Translations under genes and position numbers: made by a program
Notes under the pieces: model-generated
What the model saw: only the letters and a program-made list of their open reading frames with translations
Databases searched by the model: none
Told to the model about the DNA's origin: nothing
Part shown: positions 57,601-64,000 of the stretch, one piece after another
Layout of the letters: each line of letters starts with the position of its first letter
How positions within the stretch are numbered: the stretch's first letter is position 1
Assembly (NCBI GenBank): GCA_030761205.1
Contig: JAULJL010000010.1
Location: forward strand, 13,301,241-13,365,240
Reading direction: 5' to 3'
DNA from: Fremontodendron californicum
Lineage: Eukaryota > Streptophyta > Magnoliopsida > Malvales > Malvaceae
Length of the DNA: 64,000 nucleotides

Positions 57601-60007
57601 CATGGATCAAATCTTAGAAAGAGTTGCAGGGCATGAGTTTTATTGTTTTCTAGATGGATATTCTGGGTATAATCAAATTGCCATTGCACTTGAGGACCAA
57701 GAGAAAACCACTTTTACATGTCCTTTTGGTACTTTTGCATATCGTAGAATGCCATTTGGATTATGTAACGCCCCTGCCACATTTCAAAGATGCATGCTTA
57801 GCATTTTTAGTGACATGATTGAACGTAATCTTGAGATTTTCATGGATGATTTTTCTGTTTCTGGTGATTCATTTGATGATTGCTTAGCCAATTTGAAAAA
57901 TGTATTGATTAGGTGTGAAGAAAAAAATCTTGTTCTTAATTGGGAAAAATGTCATTTCATGGTCACTAAAGGTATTGTACTAGGTCACATTGTTTCTGCA
58001 AAAGGGATTGAGGTAGACAAGTCAAAACTTGAATTGATTGCTAATCTACCCACACCAAAGACAGTAAAGGACATTAGGTCATTCTTGGGACATGCAGGTT
58101 TTTATAGAAGATTCATAAAAGATTTTAGCACGATATCTAAACCTCTATGTAATCTTTTAATGAAAGACACTGCATTTGAATGGACTAAAGATTGTGAAGA
58201 TGCTTTTGAAAAACTCAAAAATATGCTCACTACTGCTCCTATTATGAGATCTCCTGATTGGTCTTTACCATTTGAAATAATGTGTGATGCTAGTGACTAT
58301 GCTGTTGGTGCTGTGTTAGGACAAAGGAAAGATAATAAACCACATGTAATTTACTATGCAAGTAAAACTTTAAATAGAGCCCAAATGAATTATTCCACTA
58401 CAGAAAAGGAATTACTTGCAGTTGTTTTTGCATTGGATAAATTCAGATCTTACCTTGTTGGATCATCAATTGTTGTCTTTAGTGATCATGCAGCTTTAAA
58501 ATATCTTCTCTCTAAGAAGGATGCAAAACCTAGGTTGCTGAGGTGGATCCTTTTGCTGCAAGAATTTGACATCACCATTCGAGATAAAAAAGGAGTAGAA
58601 AATGTGGTGGCTGATCATTTATCAAGACTTGTTTGTGATGAATCTTTTGGAACCTCACCAATAAATGATACTTTTCCTGATGAACAACTTCTAATTGTCT
58701 CCACGACACCTTGGTTTGCTGACATTGCTAATTTTCTTGCTACAGGAAAAATTTCTTCTCAATGGAGCACCCAAGATAAAAGGAAGTTTCTGAATGAGGT
58801 AAAGAAGTTCTATTGGGATGACCCTTACTTGTTCAAATATTGTCCTGATCAGATTTTTCGAAGATGCATTCCCGACAATGAGGTAAGTAGTGTAATTAAG
58901 TTTTGTCATTCCGAGGCATGTGGTGGTCATTTTTCATCAAAGAAAACTGCTGCAAAAATTTTACAGTGTGGATTTTACTGGCCAACTTTGTTCAAAGATG
59001 CACATAATTTTTGCAAGTCATGTGAAAGTTGTCAAAAATTAGGTTCCATTTCGAAAAGAAACATGATGCCTTTGAACCCAATTCTTGTAATTGAAATTTT
59101 TGACTGTTGGTGTATTGATTTCATGGGACCATTTCCACCATCTTTTGGTTTCTTATACATTTTAGTAGCAATAGATTATGTTTCAAAGTGGATAGAGGCA
59201 ATTCCATGTCGAAATAATGATCACAAAACAGTGATTAAATTTTTAAAAGAAAATATTTTGAGTCGATTTGGAATTCCTCGATCTATCATAAGCGATGGGG
59301 GAACACATTTTTGCAACAAGGTTTTTGAAACATTAATGAAGAAATATGCCATTACACACAAAGTTGCAACCCCTTATCACCCGCAGACAAATGGACAGGT
59401 AGAATTAGCAAATAGGGAGATTAAACAAATTTTGGAAAAGACAGTTAATCCAAATCGCAAAGATTGGTCTCTTAGATTTAACGATGCATTATGGGCCTAT
59501 CGAACAGCTTTTAAAACAGCATTGGGCATGTCTCCTTATAGGCTAGTTTATGGAAAACCTTGTCATTTACCTGTGGAACTTGAGCATAAAGCATATTGGG
59601 CCATTAAAATGTTCAACTCAAACCTTGATGACGCTTCTAATTTACGAAAATTACAAATAAATGAACTTGAGGAACTCAGAAATGATGCATATGAGAATTC
59701 TAAAATTCATAAAGAAAGAACTAAAGCCTTTCATGACAAGTTAATTTCAAGAAAAACATTTAATGTTGGGCAAAAAGTTCTACTTTATAATTCTAGACTT
59801 CACATATTTCCTGGTAAGTTGAGATCAAGATGGACTGGCCCATTTGTGGTTAAGCATGTGTATCATTATGGAGCAGTTGACATTGAGAATCCTCAAAATG
59901 GTAACGTATTCAAGGTAAATGGACAAAGACTCAAACTCTTTTTGGAAAATCATGTTACTCAAGAAGAGGTTGTTTTTCTTTCTGATCCTTGTTTTGAAAA
60001 TAACTAG
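54647..60007 (+). CDS. Athila Gag-Pol polyprotein, intact, 1786 aa
   Basis: One uninterrupted frame. ATG 54647 is the first in-frame start; ATG 54740 (residue 32, in ACCATGG) has the better context and may be the true start. Gag capsid domain: about residues 85-240. Zinc knuckle CX2CX4HX4C: residues 312-325. Protease: ALLDLGASVNLLPF with the active Asp at 620. RT: about 900-1140, WRMCIDYRKLNSVTRKDHFPLP and catalytic FMDDF at 1065-1069. RNase H: about 1205-1330, first acidic residue Asp1214. Integrase: HHCC finger from His1424, core Asp1491, Asp1550 and Glu1586 with 35 residues between the last two, then a C-terminal WTGPFVV module. Motifs are complete, so the enzyme set may be active. It forms particles, copies the RNA and integrates the cDNA. 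Confidence 0.97.
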   Translation: MLVWRRDFRSRRLVRFYCETFSGNLSNTTPTMADNESVHAEDENRQVRTMRDYLQPTRSSSPSCFIFPLNANNFRFKPGMIALLPNFYGLESESAYSFLKDFEDVCVTFNDQQCTNEIVKLKLFPFSLKDKAKIWVHNLKPRSIGTWQELQTEFLKKFFPAHKTTALKRQIQNFNQNQNEAFFQCWDRFKDLLSSCPHHGFEKWRLISFFYESLTPETKQFVETMCNGEFLEKEPEEAFDYLDHLADNSQAWHTDNSSESSNRSNVVSNRGKYHFSQEDEIKAKVANLARKIEAMELREVKEVKTVKNEESCGICEIMGHPTSECPNIPTLKEALHDQVNSINTFKKPFPSPYSETYNPEWRNHPNFSWRNNNHVQVPQSQKPGNTFSYQPSRVQTLEETLQAFMQTQANVNSRTSQDINEIKNTLSTLTASLRTQEKGKFPAQPQPNPSTQCLVSCSNETQQENASSITTLRSGKAIDKNIPSKDQDPLSPPKSNGKDDGKSELLENLDKEKGMHPAPFPQRLQTIKNLNQNAEIYELFKQVKINIPLLDAIKQVPSYAKFLKDMCTVKRKHNVQKKAFLTESVSSIIQHLTPPKFKDPGCPTISCIIGNTRIERALLDLGASVNLLPFSVYQQLGLGELKETPVTLQLADRSVKIPRGIVEDVLVQIDNFYFPVDFIVLDTHPVSNPNVQIPVILGRPFLATSNALINCRNGMLNISFGNMTLELNVFNICKQPGDNSEVHEVDFIEELVHEHLTTTTFHDPLEAYLIEYEFDNASEISHTDSLLKSFQDKHCWKQKFEELPSLTNVTVPSTIEPPKLELKPLPSELKYSFLGESETFPVIISSHLDELQEGKLLQLLKMHKNALGWTLADIKGISPLICTHNIYLEENAKPSRQMQRRLNPNVKEVVRNEVIKLLDNGIIYPISDSKWVSPTQVVPKKSGVTVVKNENNELIPARTVTGWRMCIDYRKLNSVTRKDHFPLPFMDQILERVAGHEFYCFLDGYSGYNQIAIALEDQEKTTFTCPFGTFAYRRMPFGLCNAPATFQRCMLSIFSDMIERNLEIFMDDFSVSGDSFDDCLANLKNVLIRCEEKNLVLNWEKCHFMVTKGIVLGHIVSAKGIEVDKSKLELIANLPTPKTVKDIRSFLGHAGFYRRFIKDFSTISKPLCNLLMKDTAFEWTKDCEDAFEKLKNMLTTAPIMRSPDWSLPFEIMCDASDYAVGAVLGQRKDNKPHVIYYASKTLNRAQMNYSTTEKELLAVVFALDKFRSYLVGSSIVVFSDHAALKYLLSKKDAKPRLLRWILLLQEFDITIRDKKGVENVVADHLSRLVCDESFGTSPINDTFPDEQLLIVSTTPWFADIANFLATGKISSQWSTQDKRKFLNEVKKFYWDDPYLFKYCPDQIFRRCIPDNEVSSVIKFCHSEACGGHFSSKKTAAKILQCGFYWPTLFKDAHNFCKSCESCQKLGSISKRNMMPLNPILVIEIFDCWCIDFMGPFPPSFGFLYILVAIDYVSKWIEAIPCRNNDHKTVIKFLKENILSRFGIPRSIISDGGTHFCNKVFETLMKKYAITHKVATPYHPQTNGQVELANREIKQILEKTVNPNRKDWSLRFNDALWAYRTAFKTALGMSPYRLVYGKPCHLPVELEHKAYWAIKMFNSNLDDASNLRKLQINELEELRNDAYENSKIHKERTKAFHDKLISRKTFNVGQKVLLYNSRLHIFPGKLRSRWTGPFVVKHVYHYGAVDIENPQNGNVFKVNGQRLKLFLENHVTQEEVVFLSDPCFENN
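54711..54716 (+). promoter_or_regulatory. Candidate splice donor near the gag-pol start
   Basis: CAG|GTAATC, with GT at 54714-54715, lies between the first ATG (54647) and the ATG at 54740. Retroelement donors near the gag start often feed spliced mRNAs for downstream ORFs. Joined to either candidate acceptor, the short reading from 54647 would be out of frame with the downstream ORF, so re-initiation or skipping of that weak-context ATG would be needed. Confidence 0.4.
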
Positions 60008-60155
60008 ATGTAAATATAATTTTTTTTTTAACCCCGGTTAAATGGCGGATAACGGTACTCCGTGATTATTTAAGTCGGTTCCATCAGCTACCCACAAAAC
60101 TGATATTGTATATAAATTTCTCTTTCATTTTTTTTTATTTCATTTTTTTTTCAGG
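60008..60155 (+). promoter_or_regulatory. Spacer with TATA-like motif and candidate splice acceptor before accessory ORF
   Basis: TATATAAA lies at 60109-60116. A long T-rich tract then ends TTTTTTTTCAG at 60154, one base before the ATG at 60156. The acceptor-like end is close to ideal for a plant intron. Either an internal promoter or splicing from the leader could deliver the downstream mRNA. Confidence 0.55.
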
Positions 60156-60692
60156 ATGGATGATATTCTCAAAAGATTGCAGAAACGATTTCCTCCTTTT
60201 CCTCGGAATATTTTACTGAAGCTTTACCAAGTTCGATTAGAAAGATTAAGAATGCTTATGAACAAAGGGATTCCTGAAGACATACGTTGGATAATTGAAG
60301 CCAAGGTACGTGAAGATGAATATCTTCCTGTTTTGCATTTACCAGGTACAGGTAGAAGCACTTATGCAAAGAAGCGACGAGCAAAGCGCATGAGTTCAAA
60401 TTGCCACAAGTGTGCACGATGGACGTGTAACGGTAAATGTCGTTCTATTGGGATTCCGTCCTCTAATCGAGATGATAAAATTGAATTCATTAAGGATGGA
60501 CTGAGTAAGGAGAATTTGGGTAATATCCAACTTTCTCTTGAGACGCATCCTAGTGGAGATGTACAAAGAGAAATTCTTGATTTATGGCCGCAATTCCAAA
60601 GGGAATGGCAACATCTTGGGAATCTGATGATAAAAGACCCTGTTTGCCAGCTTGTAAGAAAACTGGATGGGAAGCATATCCTCGACTCATAG
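60156..60692 (+). CDS. Accessory protein, 178 aa, resembling viral cysteine-rich nucleic-acid-binding proteins
   Basis: Intact ORF, not a known Athila env-like protein; no signal peptide or membrane segment. Residues 66-79 read GRSTYAKKRRAKRM, a basic run that could be a nuclear signal or RNA-binding patch. Cys83, Cys86, Cys91 and Cys95 follow as CX2CX4CX3C, a possible zinc site, then KIEFIKDG at 108-115. A GRS-aromatic-A basic block followed at once by clustered cysteines is the hallmark of the small cysteine-rich proteins of carlaviruses and vitiviruses (Viral_NABP-type), several of which suppress RNA silencing. The N-terminal 60 residues (leucine- and arginine-rich, probably helical) and residues 116-178 match nothing I know. 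I infer capture from, or shared ancestry with, a plant RNA virus gene. It follows pol by 148 bp and precedes the LOG-like gene. Homology is moderately sure, function unproven. Confidence 0.6.
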   Translation: MDDILKRLQKRFPPFPRNILLKLYQVRLERLRMLMNKGIPEDIRWIIEAKVREDEYLPVLHLPGTGRSTYAKKRRAKRMSSNCHKCARWTCNGKCRSIGIPSSNRDDKIEFIKDGLSKENLGNIQLSLETHPSGDVQREILDLWPQFQREWQHLGNLMIKDPVCQLVRKLDGKHILDS

Positions 60693-60736
60693 AAGGCGTT
60701 TAAGCCGTTTCTGGACGTAAAACCAGAGGAAGATGC

Positions 60737-60887
60737 CAAATACACTTTCGGCGACATTATTACTTTTGACTTTTACGGTTGATTTTTCTTCTCTTTTTGA
60801 TTTTCTTCCTGAAATCATGCAAAAATCTTTTGTTAGGTTAACATTTTCTTCTGACAGGTCAAATACACTTTCGGCGACATTATTACT
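60737..60887 (+). repeat. 28-bp perfect direct repeat in the spacer before the LOG-like gene
   Basis: The block from CAAATACACTTTCGG to CATTATTACT occurs at 60737-60764 and again at 60860-60887, 123 bases apart. The sequence between and after the copies is not similar. A CTTCTGACAG acceptor-like end sits just before the second copy (AG at 60856-60857). The open frame 60733-60996 across it is not credible. The repeat may mark a template-switch junction. Confidence 0.85.
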
Positions 60888-60911
60888 CTTGTCTGATTCA
60901 CTACTCAGTCC

Positions 60912-60946
60912 TCTATATATTACACCATGTACTCATTCTCTTTCAG
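60912..60946 (+). promoter_or_regulatory. TATA-like motif and candidate splice acceptor before the LOG-like gene
   Basis: CTATATATTA lies at 60912-60921, and TACTCATTCTCTTTCAG ends at 60946, 22 bases before the ATG at 60968. The pyrimidine-rich run ending CAG|G is a good acceptor. The layout (TATA-like motif, pyrimidine tract, CAG, ATG) repeats that before the accessory ORF at 60156. Confidence 0.55.
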
Positions 60947-60967
60947 GCACTCGAAAAAGAAAAAAAA

Positions 60968-61615
60968 ATGGAAAGCACTTCGTCCCAGCGCATTAAAAAA
61001 ATTTGTGTCTTTGGAGGTGCTTATCCAGGGAAAAATAACATATTCGCTGATGAAGCCATAAGAGTTGGAGTAATACTTGCCCAACAAAAGATCCACTTGA
61101 TTTATGGAGGCGGTAGTACGGGTTTAATGGGAGCAGTCGCTACAGCAGCACACGCCGGAGGAAGTCCAGTTCTAGGAATCGTGCCAAAACTATTCACAGA
61201 TTTTTGTGGACCTACCGTGGGTAAGGAAATACAAGTCTGGAGTATCCCTGAACGGATAACAATCATGTACCATTCTGCCGATGCATTCATTGCTTTACCA
61301 GGAGGTCTGGGTACATTGGAAGAAATAGCTTGCGTGGCTTCTTGGTCATCTTTGGTCACAAATAAGAAACCCATTGGTTTGCTTAATATTAATGGTTATT
61401 TTAGTAATTTACTTTCATATTTAGATAATGCTGTGGATAATGGATTCATGTTTTCAGAGGCAAGGAGAACCATAATTTCTGCTACAACCATTGAAGATTT
61501 ACTCAAAAAGCTACAAGCTTATGAGTGTTTATCTGCTACGGTTGTTTCGCAAACGCTCGGAAAAAGAAAAAGAGATATGGACGAGCAAGGAGTGGATTGC
61601 ACTTTGTCTTTGTGA
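60968..61615 (+). CDS. LOG-type cytokinin riboside 5'-monophosphate phosphoribohydrolase, captured, intronless, 215 aa
   Basis: LOG enzymes release the active cytokinin base from its riboside 5'-monophosphate. Full-length Rossmann-type fold: CVFGGAYPGK (residues 13-22), YGGGSTGLMG (46-55), SADAFIALPGGLGTLEE (103-119) containing PGGxGTxxE with Glu119, and KPIGLLNINGYF (134-145). Arg96 aligns with the catalytic Arg. Differences from host LOGs: CVFCGS is CVFGGA, and the MHQRK block is IPERI, losing the Lys. A tail from 198 (GKRKRDMDEQ) is basic and family-atypical. Host LOG genes have several introns; this has none, as expected of cDNA capture by a retroelement. The family was once annotated as lysine decarboxylase, which is wrong. 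It lies sense with pol, 275 bp after the accessory ORF, inside the element. ATG 60968 is the first in frame. Identity is very sure, activity unknown. Confidence 0.93.
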   Translation: MESTSSQRIKKICVFGGAYPGKNNIFADEAIRVGVILAQQKIHLIYGGGSTGLMGAVATAAHAGGSPVLGIVPKLFTDFCGPTVGKEIQVWSIPERITIMYHSADAFIALPGGLGTLEEIACVASWSSLVTNKKPIGLLNINGYFSNLLSYLDNAVDNGFMFSEARRTIISATTIEDLLKKLQAYECLSATVVSQTLGKRKRDMDEQGVDCTLSL

Positions 61616-62580
61616 CATTATCTAACATTTTGCTTGTTGTGTCTCAGTTATAATAAGTGGTTAGCAACCTCTGCAGGTAATATCTCCTAAATTCTACCTT
61701 TAAAATTTGACATTGGGGACAATGTCATATTTTAGTAGGGGGTAAGGGACATATTTTGCTTAAAAAAAAAAAATTGTTGTGTTTTAAGACATTTAGAAGT
61801 ATTCATTCTGAACAAGGTCTGAGTAAGGGAGACTTGAGACATACCTTGTCAGTTTGATTTAATCTTCTTCTTCAAAAAAAAAAAAAAAACAAAAAAAAAC
61901 AAAAAAAAAAGCATGTTTAGACTTAGTGTGTTTTTTTTAGTTACTTTCAATACAATGATGAGATATGAATTGCATAAGTCTAAAACAGATTTATTAGTGA
62001 GAAGATTTTCATGAGAATTGAGCTTGATGTCAACCTTTTTATGAGCCAATGTTAATATGATATGTTGATTGAGAAAGAAGCATGTTTAGACTTAATCTGA
62101 CTTGTATAATCATCTTTGTGAGTTTTTGAGCCTATAATGATTGATGCATTATACAAATCAATCTAATTTCTTTCTTGAGTGCTCTTATGATTACATGATT
62201 CTCTAGAACTTGCTTTAAACCGTTTGAGACTATATTGATACATGTGACAACATGAATATGATAGAGGCATTAGGATTATAACCAGAGCCAAACAGCCATC
62301 CATTATTAATGTTCTACGAGAACATCCCCACTAGTGAGCCAATTTGAGCCTACATTAAATATGATGTTTTATTGGTAACCACAACTTACACCTAGCCTAA
62401 ATATACTTATATCCTTACCCTTGTTCTAAAGATGAATTTTATATTTTGAGACATATTGCAAAAAAACAAGGGATAGTTTTATTTGAAAATTTGGGTTAGA
62501 AACAAAAGATAAGTGTGGGGGAAGAAAAGAAAAGAAAAAGTCAAGAGAAAAAGAAAGGGATCATTGTCAAATACATTCCC

Positions 62581-62622
<42 letters not shown>

Positions 62623-63395
62623 CTCTTGAACTTCTAGAAAAAGATGTTACAAAGTTGGTTAGAATGATGCAAAGGCTCAACATGAATATTTAGCCTATGT
62701 TATTATGTGCTTTATAAGAGTTTTGAGAAGTTTTATTTGTATGATCTTATTATGTCTCTAAAATCTATGAACTCTTTGGAACCTTTGTGATATCTTTATC
62801 CTTTTGTTCTTTAACCACATTATAACCCTTTGGCCCCATTACAACCTTGAATAAAGACCTCTTGATTTATGAAGTTGTATGATCTAAATAGTGGAGAATA
62901 GGTGGACAAGCAAGCATATGGTAGAAGTGTTTTCATGAGATTGATTGAGTGTAAACACTTTACCACTACTTTAAAGAGTGAAAATCAAGAGAGTATCCAT
63001 GTGAGAAGTTGAGATTAAGTTTGAATATACACTATTTTGATTGAAATATGTTATGTTATTATTGGCTTAACTCAAACTATTTACATTCAAGCAAGATTTT
63101 TTGTGAATTTCTTTAAGCTATTGATTAGTTTTTAAGACTTGTCCAATGATTATCTCTAATTTATATTGGAAGGATTAGTTATAATTATTATTTTTAGTTT
63201 TTCTTATTTCTTCAATGTTTGTGGGTATCGTCCTAGTAAACCCTCACGAGACTAAACTCGTCCACTAGGGACACCTAGGGGTTTAAAGGCTTGTGTCACA
63301 TGCTAAGTGCCACCGTGATTTCCTACGAAAATGGATTAGATTAGATTTTCTTATTTTATTTTTATTGAGTCGTTGCTAGGGACTAGCAACAATCT
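61616..63395 (+). other. Athila 3' untranslated region
   Basis: 1.8 kb without a credible gene. It contains GACATTGGGGACAATGTC (61709-61726), a 6-bp-arm hairpin kept in many Athila 3' regions, followed by GTAGGGGGTAAGGGA, a polypurine-like run. A second purine run is AAGTGTGGGGGAAGAAAAG (about 62511-62530). A 30-odd A run lies near 62586-62618, and other A runs at 61875-61910. Confidence 0.7.
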
Positions 63396-63408
63396 AAGTA
63401 TGGGGGTG
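63396..63408 (+). other. Polypurine tract of the Athila element
   Basis: AAGTATGGGGGTG directly precedes the 3' LTR start TGATAACTCG at 63409. Confidence 0.85.
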
Positions 63409-64000
63409 TGATAACTCGTATAATTATATAGTTTTTAGTTATGTTTTATTATTGTTTTGTGTCAAATACGAGTTATTATTGTTTAGTCTAATTGTGTTTA
63501 TGATCTTTTATATTTTTATGTAATTTGGTGTTTTTCACAAGTTTCTTTGAGTGATTTCAGATTACTAGTATTAAGGGCAAATCCAGTTCAGTTCCAGTTC
63601 CGACACCTTTTTCCATATCAGCTATATCTTGAGTTTCACTGAAGCAATAAGGCTGAACTTTGTATCCCTGTAAAGCTAAGAGGCATATCTATCTTTTTCA
63701 TGTTTTACACTTCTTGAAACGGAGTCGTTTTCCCTAGCGAAATCGACCATCAAGTTGGCTGATGTGCAATGACGTCTGTTCTGCACCGTTTTGGTATTTT
63801 GACCATATCCTCCGATCCACGTGCGCAAATGATCTGATTCCAATGGCTATGGATCCGTAACTGATAGGGGTATATTTTTCTAGAAGACCATTTTATCAGA
63901 TCGAGCCTCCAACATTGACAAAATCGACCATCAAGCTGGCTGATCAGAATTGTCATACAATATGACGAAAATTGTTAGAAAAATGCACCCACCTATTATA
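63409..64000 (+). repeat. 3' LTR of the Athila element (first 592 bases)
   Basis: It is colinear with 53046-53637 with four substitutions and no indel: G/T in the ACACCTTTT(G/T)CC block, A/C in CCTAG(A/C)GAAAT, T/C in CATATC(T/C)TCCG, and C/T in CCAA(C/T)GGC. The rest (about 900 bp) is beyond the window. Confidence 0.97.

Larger units (their letters stand above)
53046..64000 (+). mobile_element. Young Athila-type LTR retrotransposon with two extra ORFs (right end cut)
   Basis: 5' LTR 53046-54537, tRNA-Asp-type primer site, intact gag-pol 54647-60007, accessory ORF 60156-60692, LOG-like gene 60968-61615, long 3' UTR, polypurine tract 63396-63408, 3' LTR from 63409 past the window end. Comparing 592 LTR positions by eye I find four mismatches. 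RT and integrase sequences are clearly Athila. Expected total length is about 11.9 kb. The site before the element is TATAT (53041-53045); the partner duplication lies outside the window. Confidence 0.96.

Noticed and set aside
60156..60692. Athila env-like protein
   Set aside because: No signal peptide, no hydrophobic membrane segment and no glycosylation-rich ectodomain; the protein is basic with a cysteine cluster.
60733..60996. 87-aa ORF between the accessory ORF and LOG
   Set aside because: It spans the 28-bp direct repeat and candidate splice signals, overlaps the LOG start in another frame and has no recognisable content.
61102..61374. Minus-strand 90-aa ORF opposite LOG
   Set aside because: Shadow of the LOG coding frame.
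60968..61615. Lysine decarboxylase
   Set aside because: PGGxGTxxE proteins were historically mislabelled so; the fold and motifs are those of LOG-type phosphoribohydrolases.

Overview
This is repeat-dense, AT-rich plant nuclear DNA made almost entirely of nested retrotransposons. The families are plant-specific: a Tekay-type chromovirus, Tat/Ogre-type giant elements with two RNase H domains, an Athila element with a tRNA-Asp-type primer site, and a plant L1 LINE whose ORF1 resembles DUF4283 plus a zinc knuckle. An angiosperm is certain and a eudicot likely; I cannot name the species. I see no ordinary single-copy host gene, no tRNA or rRNA gene and no CRISPR array.

Layout. (1) 1-8332, minus strand: decayed Tekay-type chromovirus whose left LTR is cut by the window start; it lies against an older related LTR remnant (8338-9229). 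(2) 9230-10979: AT-rich non-coding DNA with a perfect 19-bp inverted repeat and a MITE-like segment. (3) 10980-12375 and 39603-42935, plus strand: two parts of one dead L1 LINE. They are separated by a 27.2-kb insertion flanked by the 5-bp duplication CCATG. (4) That insertion is a solo Ogre-type LTR of about 4.0 kb (12376-15138 plus 38367-39602), itself split by a full-length 23.2-kb Ogre element (15139-38361) flanked by ACGTG. (5) At 42936 a second Ogre-type element, minus strand, enters the LINE reverse transcriptase. Its LTR is 42936-47320 and its 3' region carries a 13-copy, exactly 81-bp tandem array. (6) At 53046 a young Athila element enters that 3' region and runs past the window end.

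The Athila element is the notable part. Its 1786-codon gag-pol is uninterrupted, and the visible parts of its two LTRs differ at only four of 592 positions. Between pol and the 3' LTR, where Athila elements may carry an env-like ORF, there are two intact ORFs. The first (60156-60692, 178 aa) has a basic run and a four-cysteine cluster resembling the small cysteine-rich nucleic-acid-binding proteins of carlaviruses and vitiviruses, some of which suppress RNA silencing. The second (60968-61615, 215 aa) is an intronless LOG-type cytokinin riboside 5'-monophosphate phosphoribohydrolase, keeping the PGGxGTxxE motif and the catalytic-type Arg and Glu. Each ORF follows a pyrimidine-rich tract ending in CAG and a TATA-like sequence, so each could be made from its own spliced or internally initiated mRNA. 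I infer a retrotransposon with an accessory module combining a possible anti-silencing factor and a hormone-activating enzyme.

Relative age from nesting: the LINE is oldest, then the solo LTR, then the full-length Ogre; the minus-strand Ogre is younger than the LINE, and Athila is youngest. Many stops in the LINE and the Ogre copy look like C-to-T or G-to-A changes of Trp, Gln and Arg codons, as expected from deamination of methylated cytosine.
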